From RGIG8767 sp045531685 (lineage in GTDB: Bacteria > Bacillota > Clostridia > Lachnospirales > Lachnospiraceae): DNA of 18,948 nt. Where the stretch lies: NCBI GenBank assembly GCA_045531685.1, contig JAZSEL010000110.1, forward strand, positions 1 through 18,948. The letters are read 5' to 3'. The position numbers and the translations under genes were made by a program. Position 1 is the first letter of the stretch; every line of letters begins with the position of its first letter. Below, in pieces: positions 15,301-18,948 of this stretch. The notes beneath the pieces are model-generated. The model was not told the origin of the DNA. It made no database searches and was given only the letters and a program-made list of their open reading frames with translations.

Positions 15301-15803
15301 TCTCCAAAGCATTCTTTATATTTAAGAGCGCATGCCTTTGCTTCCGCAATCATACCCTTTTGAATCAAACGCGGAACTTCTCCTGCAAGACAGGCGGATA
15401 GGGCAATAATCCCTTCGTGGTACTGCTCCAAAACCTCCATGTCTACCCGGGGTCTGTAATAGTATCCCTCCGTAAAACCACGGCTGACAATTTTTACCAA
15501 ATTATCATAACCTACATTATTCTCAGCCAATAAAACCAAGTGATGGTATCTGTCTTCTCCACCGGTTAATTCTTTATCAAAACGGGAATTCGGCGCCACG
15601 TATACTTCGCATCCGATAACAGGATTAATCCCTGCCTCCTTGGCTGCACGGTAAAAATCTATTACTCCGTACATTACACCATGGTCCGTAATGGCAGCAC
15701 TGTTCATGCCCAATTCTTTTACGCGTTTTACATATTCTTTTATCTTATTGGAACCATCCAGAAGACTGTATTCTGTATGTACGTGCAAATGCGAAAATGC
15801 CAT
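12351..15803 (-). CDS. dnaE: DNA polymerase III alpha subunit, DnaE1 type
   Basis: This is a replicative DNA polymerase of the C family, working beside PolC in Firmicutes. At 1150 residues it has the DnaE1 domain order. An N-terminal PHP domain starts HLHVHTEYSLLDG at 5-17 and continues ITDHG. The palm has catalytic aspartates in MPDIDIDF at about 395-402 and a third in KMDFLGLRTL. The fingers have GPGRGSAAGS and SLYRPGPMDFIPKYI. A helix-hairpin-helix region follows (GVGRPVIEQIVNERR), and a C-terminal OB fold runs from AVIGGLISEKKIKYTKNEQV to IVFPKTY. There is no exonuclease insertion, which distinguishes it from PolC. The frame is open 42 codons further upstream, but the start at 15801-15803 has a GGAGGG site five bases away and gives the usual MAFSHLHVHTEYSLLDG. 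Confidence 0.97.
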   Translation of the reverse strand: MAFSHLHVHTEYSLLDGSNKIKEYVKRVKELGMNSAAITDHGVMYGVIDFYRAAKEAGINPVIGCEVYVAPNSRFDKELTGGEDRYHHLVLLAENNVGYDNLVKIVSRGFTEGYYYRPRVDMEVLEQYHEGIIALSACLAGEVPRLIQKGMIAEAKACALKYKECFGEGNYFLELQDHGIPEQRSVNSALLAMSKELDIPLVATNDVHYTYADDVVPHDILLCIQTGKKLADEDRMRYEGGQYYVKSEEEMRMLFPYALEALENTQKIADRCHVEIEFGVTKLPHFEVPEGYDSWTYLNELCSKGLEERYPDDDGTLRERLDYELSTIRQMGYVDYFLIVWDFINYARENGIPVGPGRGSAAGSIVSYCLHITNIDPIKYQLLFERFLNPERVSMPDIDIDFCFERRQEVIDYVGRKYGSEKVVQIVTFGTMAAKGAIRDVGRVMDLPYAYVDGIAKMIPNELNITIDRALQLNPDLRKLYETEEQVKNLIDMSKRLEGLPRNTSMHAAGVVICPKAADEFVPLSRGSDGSITTQFTMTTLEELGLLKMDFLGLRTLTVIKNAVDNVHRTNGILLDMDNIDYNDRQVLASIGTGKTDGIFQLESGGMKNFMKELRPKSLEDIIAGISLYRPGPMDFIPKYIKGKNSTTGEIVYSCPELEPILSPTYGCIVYQEQVMQIVRDLGGYTLGRSDLVRRAMSKKKQHVMEQERKNFVYGNEEENVPGCVNKGISEAVAGKIYDEMMDFAKYAFNKSHAACYAVVSYQTAFLKHYYPVEFMAALLTSVIDNSSKVSEYILSCKNMGISILPPDINQGESGFSVSGHSIRYALTAVKGVGRPVIEQIVNERRARGPYKNLEDFISRNADGELNKRVIENLIKAGAFDNLGGTRKQFMSIYVQILDRIVNNKKHNMAGQMSLFDIVSEEQKEEFDIKLPDVGEYSKENKLMFEKEVLGIYISGHPLEEYESLWKKNITNLTTDFLIEEESGQMRAQDGAKAVIGGLISEKKIKYTKNEQVMAFLTVEDLVGSIEVIVFPKTYSKYGSLLNEDEKVLLSGRISGEEEKDGKLICEEVTAFSDIPRELWIQFATKEEYEKYSEELDAILAPSEGRDRVGIFIKEPRMMKKLPPNQNVRADKNLLDGLIARFGEGNVKLM

Positions 15804-15834
15804 AGTTCCCTCCACCAATTTAGTCTGCTCTAGT

Positions 15835-15865
15835 ATTTTACCACGTTTATCTGTGTTTCTGTAAA
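15835..15865 (-). promoter_or_regulatory. Possible dnaE promoter
   Basis: On the minus strand, TTTACA and TAAAAT are each one mismatch from consensus but 19 bases apart, longer than ideal. It sits between the HD-GYP terminator and dnaE, about 25 bases upstream of the dnaE start. It is the best candidate I see there. Confidence 0.4.
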
Positions 15866-15914
15866 AAAAATGAGAAAAAGAGACAGACTTAACCAAGAAA
15901 ATTTTGGACATAAG

Positions 15915-15944
15915 AAAAGAAGCTACCATTTAGCAGCTTCTTTT
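15915..15944 (-). terminator. Intrinsic terminator of the HD-GYP gene
   Basis: A perfect ten-base stem (AAAAGAAGCT with AGCTTCTTTT) has a ten-base loop and ends in TTTTCTTAT on the minus strand. It starts 19 bases after the HD-GYP stop. The T/A-rich flanks allow partial function on the other strand. Confidence 0.8.
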
Positions 15945-15963
15945 GTGTTAAATCCAGATTTAA

Positions 15964-17046
15964 CTAGATGATTTCTACAATTGACATGTCTTTTTCCTTA
16001 GCCAAATCAATAAACTCATCCCCACACTTAATAGTTGGTCTGGAAAGAATCTGTTTATTAATGAAAATAATCTCTCCTTCTTTGCCATTGCTCAACCGCA
16101 CACGGTTTAACCGGTAATTATCCGCCAGTTTTTTCATAAAGGTCATAATCATCTGTGTGTCATACTTCTGAAGACCTTCACTTTCCAATACGGCAAATGC
16201 CTCAAACGGTGACATTCCTTTACGGTATACTCTTGGCGCTGTGGCTGCTTCGTATACATCGGCAATCGCAACAATTCTGGCATACTTATCAATCTCTTCC
16301 CCGTGCATTCCGATTGGATATCCGGAACCATCCAAACGCTCATGATGCATCAGAGCCGCATTCTTAATATGCTTATCAATAGGAAGAGGTTTTAACATAT
16401 TATATCCTTCAATCGGATGTGTCTTAAGCTTGTCAAATTCTTCCTTCGTAAGCTTTCCTGTCTTATTAATCAACTCTGTAGGCATTCTCAGTTTACCGAT
16501 ATCATGAAGAATACCGCAAGTAAATGCCAACGTCATCTGCTCTTCTGTCATACCAATCCATCCGGCAATTACATGACAGATTAACGCCACATTAATGCTG
16601 TGTGCATAAGTCAAATCGGAATTCTGACGCATGTTGTGAATCATATCAAATACATTCACATCCCCATGTGCATCACTTAATATCTGGATTGCTTCATCCA
16701 CTACCTGATGCACTGCATCAACCGTAACCTCTTCTTTTGCAAAATCACTAAGGACACTCTGCATCAGATTAACGCTATCGTCAAATTCCTTGTGAAATTC
16801 CTGGAAAACCTCACTCTTACGGACCTTTTCCGCATAGGAGCTCTCTTTTACCAATGTAATTGCTTCCACAGCAGGTGCAGGTGCATCATCTATTTTAACA
16901 AAATAGATACCATATCCTGAAAGCTTGGAAATAACATTATCTGTTAATACCATACCCGCCGGAATAATCAACTGATCCTGTCTATTGTATACATCGGATG
17001 CAACTACCATTCCCGGTTTTAACTCATGTACACGAATTCTTCTCAT
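15964..17046 (-). CDS. HD-GYP domain protein, probable cyclic-di-GMP phosphodiesterase
   Basis: HD-GYP proteins hydrolyse cyclic di-GMP. The N-terminal part (1-60) begins RIRVHELKPGMVVASDVYN, a small beta domain common in Clostridia HD-GYP proteins; no membrane segment or receiver domain is seen. A helical linker (70-125) leads to the HD-GYP domain (about 130-315). Metal and signature residues are His149 in YAHSINVA, HDIGKLRMP at 181-189, His210 in KTHPIEGY, and HHERLDGSGYP at 234-244. DVYEAATAPRVYRKGM at 263-278 replaces the usual DVFDALTSDRPYR-type motif. All the core ligands are present, so activity is likely. Transcription is divergent from metK, with a perfect promoter and its own terminator. 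The ATG at 17044-17046 has purine-rich GGGGGA very close to it and AAGGG at 12 bases. Activity is inferred from the family. Confidence 0.92.
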   Translation of the reverse strand: MRRIRVHELKPGMVVASDVYNRQDQLIIPAGMVLTDNVISKLSGYGIYFVKIDDAPAPAVEAITLVKESSYAEKVRKSEVFQEFHKEFDDSVNLMQSVLSDFAKEEVTVDAVHQVVDEAIQILSDAHGDVNVFDMIHNMRQNSDLTYAHSINVALICHVIAGWIGMTEEQMTLAFTCGILHDIGKLRMPTELINKTGKLTKEEFDKLKTHPIEGYNMLKPLPIDKHIKNAALMHHERLDGSGYPIGMHGEEIDKYARIVAIADVYEAATAPRVYRKGMSPFEAFAVLESEGLQKYDTQMIMTFMKKLADNYRLNRVRLSNGKEGEIIFINKQILSRPTIKCGDEFIDLAKEKDMSIVEII

Positions 17047-17112
17047 GTGTCCCCCATATGACCCTTATATTTTGTATTCTACACTATCCCCAATGTTAAT
17101 ACTCTATTTAAA

Positions 17113-17141
17113 ATTATAGAGAGAATATATCATATTGTCAA
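17113..17141 (-). promoter_or_regulatory. Consensus sigma-A promoter of the HD-GYP gene
   Basis: On the minus strand, TTGACA and TATAAT match consensus in all 12 positions with a 17-base spacer. Start near 17106 gives a 60-base leader. The -35 is 58 bases from the -35 of the divergent metK promoter. Confidence 0.85.
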
Positions 17142-17199
17142 ACATTTCTTTTTGACATTTGGAACTTTTGTACTAAATTTTGCAACAATTTACAATAAC

Positions 17200-17228
17200 T
17201 TGACAAGCACAATTTGCTAGTGTATTGT
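17200..17228 (+). promoter_or_regulatory. Sigma-A-type promoter of metK
   Basis: TTGACA and TATTGT are separated by 17 bases. The start would be near 17235, about 48 bases before the SAM-I aptamer. Confidence 0.7.
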
Positions 17229-17258
17229 AATAGCAGATATCAGAACTTCATATTGCGT

Positions 17259-17280
17259 ACCAAACGGTTTATCGTTTGGT
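17259..17280 (+). repeat. Extra hairpin between the metK promoter and the SAM-I aptamer
   Basis: ACCAAACG and CGTTTGGT form a perfect eight-base stem with loop GTTTAT, two bases before the aptamer's first stem and followed by TTCTCTT. It is not part of the SAM-I fold. It could protect the transcript's 5' end or act as a weak attenuator. Confidence 0.6.
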
Positions 17281-17282
17281 TT

Positions 17283-17381
17283 CTCTTATTCAGAGTGGTG
17301 GAGGTACAGAGGACCAATGAAGCCACGGCAACCCCTTTTATGGAAGGTGCCAACCTGAGCGAGCTTATCGAACAATAAGAG
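17283..17381 (+). ncRNA. SAM-I (S-box) riboswitch aptamer upstream of metK
   Basis: The outer P1 stem CTCTTATT (17283-17290) pairs with AATAAGAG (17374-17381). Inside are conserved S-box elements: GGTGGAGG, ATGAAGCCACGGCAACC at 17317-17333, GGTGCCAACCTGAGCGAG at 17346-17363, and the P4-closing CTTATCGAACAATAAGAG. S-adenosylmethionine binding stabilises the aptamer and lets the downstream terminator form, shutting off metK. Placement before SAM synthetase is the classic feedback arrangement. Confidence 0.96.
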
Positions 17382-17402
17382 GATTTGAATATCACAAGAT
17401 TC

Positions 17403-17430
17403 GTCCGCTTATTTTAGCGGACTTTTTTTA
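17403..17430 (+). terminator. Riboswitch-controlled terminator (expression platform)
   Basis: GTCCGCT and AGCGGAC form a seven-base stem followed by a run of seven T. It ends about 34 bases before the metK ATG and 21 bases after the aptamer, so it is the likely SAM-dependent off switch. Confidence 0.9.
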
Positions 17431-17463
17431 TCAACCAATTTAGAAACCGAAAGGAGAAAACAA

Positions 17464-18651
17464 ATGGAAAAAAGATTATTTACTTCCGAATCCGTAACTG
17501 AAGGACATCCTGACAAAGTCTGCGATGCCATTTCTGATGCCATCTTAGATGCCTGCATGGCCCAGGACCCAATGAGCCGTGTAGCCTGCGAAACAGCATG
17601 CTGTACAGGCTTTGTATTAATCACAGGTGAAATCACCACTAATGCTTATGTAGATATGCAGAAAGTGGTTCGTGAAACAGTAAAAGAAATCGGCTATACA
17701 AAGGCTGAATACCGTTTCGACGGTGACAGCTGTGCCGTATTCGTAGCAATCGACGAACAGTCAGCAGATATCGCTATGGGTGTTGACAAAGCGTTAGAAG
17801 CTAAAGAGAACAAAATGAGCGAAGAAGAAATCGAAGCCATCGGTGCCGGTGATCAGGGTATGATGTTCGGTTATGCAACCAACGAAACACCGGAACTTAT
17901 GCCATATCCGATTTCCCTTGCACACAAATTAGCGTTACAGCTTACAAAGGTTCGTAAGGACGGCACTCTTACTTATTTAAGACCGGACGGAAAGAGCCAG
18001 GTATCTGTTGAATATGACGAAAACGACAAGCCGGTACGTTTGGAAGCTGTTGTATTATCCACACAGCACGACCCTGACGTAACACAGGAACAGATTCATG
18101 CAGATATTAAGAAATATGTATTCGACCCAATCCTTCCTGCAGACATGATTGATGCAGACACCAAATTCTTCATCAACCCTACAGGACGTTTCGTAATCGG
18201 TGGACCTCACGGTGATGCAGGTCTTACAGGCCGTAAGATTATCGTTGACACATACGGTGGATATGCCCGTCACGGCGGCGGTGCTTTCTCCGGTAAAGAC
18301 TGTACAAAGGTAGACCGTTCCGCTGCTTATGCAGCCCGCTATGTAGCAAAGAACATTGTTGCTGCCGGTCTTGCTGACAAGTGCGAAATCCAGTTATCCT
18401 ACGCAATCGGTGTTGCTCAGCCTACATCCATCATGGTTGACACATTCGGAACAGGCAAACTTTCCGACGCCAAATTAGTAGACATCATCCGCGAACACTT
18501 CGACCTTCGTCCAGCCGGAATCATCAAGATGTTAGACCTTCGTCGTCCTATCTACAAGCAGACAGCTGCTTACGGACACTTCGGCCGTAACGACCTTGAT
18601 CTCCCATGGGAAAAGACAGACAAAGTTGATGCATTAAAGGCATATTTATAA
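17464..18651 (+). CDS. metK: S-adenosylmethionine synthetase
   Basis: The enzyme makes S-adenosylmethionine from methionine and ATP with release of phosphate and pyrophosphate. It is 395 residues, the normal length. Motifs are FTSESVTEGHPDK at 6-18 (ATP binding and catalytic His), the signature GAGDQGMMFGYATNETPE at 127-144, the phosphate-loop signature GGPHGDAGLTGRKIIVDTYGG near 240-260, GGGAFSGKD just after it, and the C-terminal TAAYGHFGRNDLDLPWE. An AAAGGAGA ribosome binding site lies seven bases before the ATG. It is the only full-length plus-strand gene of the window. It has a promoter, a SAM-I riboswitch with terminator upstream, and a strong terminator after the stop, so it forms a single-gene feedback-regulated unit. 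Confidence 0.98.
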   Translation: MEKRLFTSESVTEGHPDKVCDAISDAILDACMAQDPMSRVACETACCTGFVLITGEITTNAYVDMQKVVRETVKEIGYTKAEYRFDGDSCAVFVAIDEQSADIAMGVDKALEAKENKMSEEEIEAIGAGDQGMMFGYATNETPELMPYPISLAHKLALQLTKVRKDGTLTYLRPDGKSQVSVEYDENDKPVRLEAVVLSTQHDPDVTQEQIHADIKKYVFDPILPADMIDADTKFFINPTGRFVIGGPHGDAGLTGRKIIVDTYGGYARHGGGAFSGKDCTKVDRSAAYAARYVAKNIVAAGLADKCEIQLSYAIGVAQPTSIMVDTFGTGKLSDAKLVDIIREHFDLRPAGIIKMLDLRRPIYKQTAAYGHFGRNDLDLPWEKTDKVDALKAYL

Positions 18652-18658
18652 AACAGAC

Positions 18659-18692
18659 AAGCCCCGGCAATAATGCCCGGGGCTTTCTTTAT
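18659..18692 (+). terminator. Intrinsic terminator of metK
   Basis: AAGCCCCGG (18659-18667) pairs perfectly with CCGGGGCTT (18677-18685), with a nine-base loop, followed by TTTCTTT. It lies eight bases after the stop codon. The element starting near 18714 is therefore outside the main metK transcript unless readthrough occurs. Confidence 0.92.
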
Positions 18693-18713
18693 ATCCACAC
18701 CACCCGTCACCCT

Positions 18714-18948
18714 GCTTTCTTCCGCCCCCTCCCAGCCGCCCTGGCCTATAGAGGGAGCAGAAAAAACAGTCTCACAATGCAAGAACATCTAACATCTTTT
18801 TGTTACGCACCAAACAACACACTAACGGAAATAAACTCGAGGGTACCGCACCCGGGCAGACTTTCGAATGCCTTTTAGACAATTGTGTGAACATCTTAAC
18901 GGACCCGATTCCCAAATCAGCCGCGGAAAGGATGTCTGAAGCGCCTAG
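18714..18948 (+). repeat. Second left arm of the dispersed inverted-repeat element (copy C), cut by the window end
   Basis: This is collinear with the left arm at 8640-8879. Conserved blocks are 18778-18790 (TGCAAGAACATCT), 18809-18843 (ending GAAATAAACTCGAGGG), 18861-18903 (with AGACAATTGTGTGAACATCT) and 18915-18948 (with CAGCCGCGGAAAGGATGTC). Between them the sequence is unrelated to copy A but similar in length: a 17-base insert at 18844-18860 replaces the 17-base insert at 8776-8792. The window stops at GCGCCTAG, just before the point where copy A enters its AATTAAAAAGTAAAAT closing stem. No coding potential is visible. Confidence 0.88.

Noticed and set aside
15804..15929. 42-codon N-terminal extension of dnaE
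   Set aside because: It crosses the HD-GYP terminator and likely dnaE promoter; the internal ATG has the ribosome binding site and the standard DnaE N-terminus.

Overview
The window looks like one chromosomal contig of a gut-type Clostridia bacterium, most likely Lachnospiraceae. The reasons are the moderate-to-low GC content, the strong AGGAGG ribosome binding sites, a SAM-I riboswitch on metK, a DnaE1-type polymerase, a birA / small conserved gene / dusB cluster, and proteins that all read as Clostridia-like. Both ends are informative. The first 27 bases are not biological: they match the MGI/BGI sequencing adapter. The last ~235 bases lie inside a dispersed repeat, which probably broke the assembly.

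Layout. All protein genes except metK and one tiny ORF are on the minus strand. Read in the minus direction from the right: an HD-GYP protein (likely c-di-GMP phosphodiesterase), dnaE, pfkA (own promoter and hairpin-rich leader), a SpoU/TrmH RNA methyltransferase, and proC. Then comes a 638-bp imperfect inverted repeat with no gene inside, followed by a secreted SH3/SleB-like cell wall hydrolase and an nfeD-SPFH membrane pair. The last group is argF, birA, a small conserved gene, dusB, a family-2 glycosyltransferase, an unrecognised 287-residue protein and a truncated greA. On the plus strand, metK has its own promoter, a SAM-I riboswitch with terminator, and a 3' terminator. It is divergent from the HD-GYP gene, which has a consensus promoter.

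Most genes are housekeeping: arginine, proline and SAM synthesis, glycolysis, replication, tRNA modification and transcription elongation. The unusual content is in the intergenic DNA. (1) The inverted repeat at 8626-9263 has two ~270-nt arms around a central three-hairpin junction. A second left arm lies at 18714-18948. Blocks where the two arms of the first unit match each other are the blocks where the two left arms differ, and the blocks between them are conserved between the left arms. This is the pattern expected of a large (~640 nt) structured RNA, or foldback element, whose helices co-vary while its loops stay fixed. I do not recognise the family. (2) A plus-strand unit at about 10101-10332 has a promoter, a near-perfect Shine-Dalgarno, a 25-residue hydrophobic peptide frame with AAG where a start codon should be, and a terminator. 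Its ends can pair. It resembles a type I toxin gene that has lost its start.
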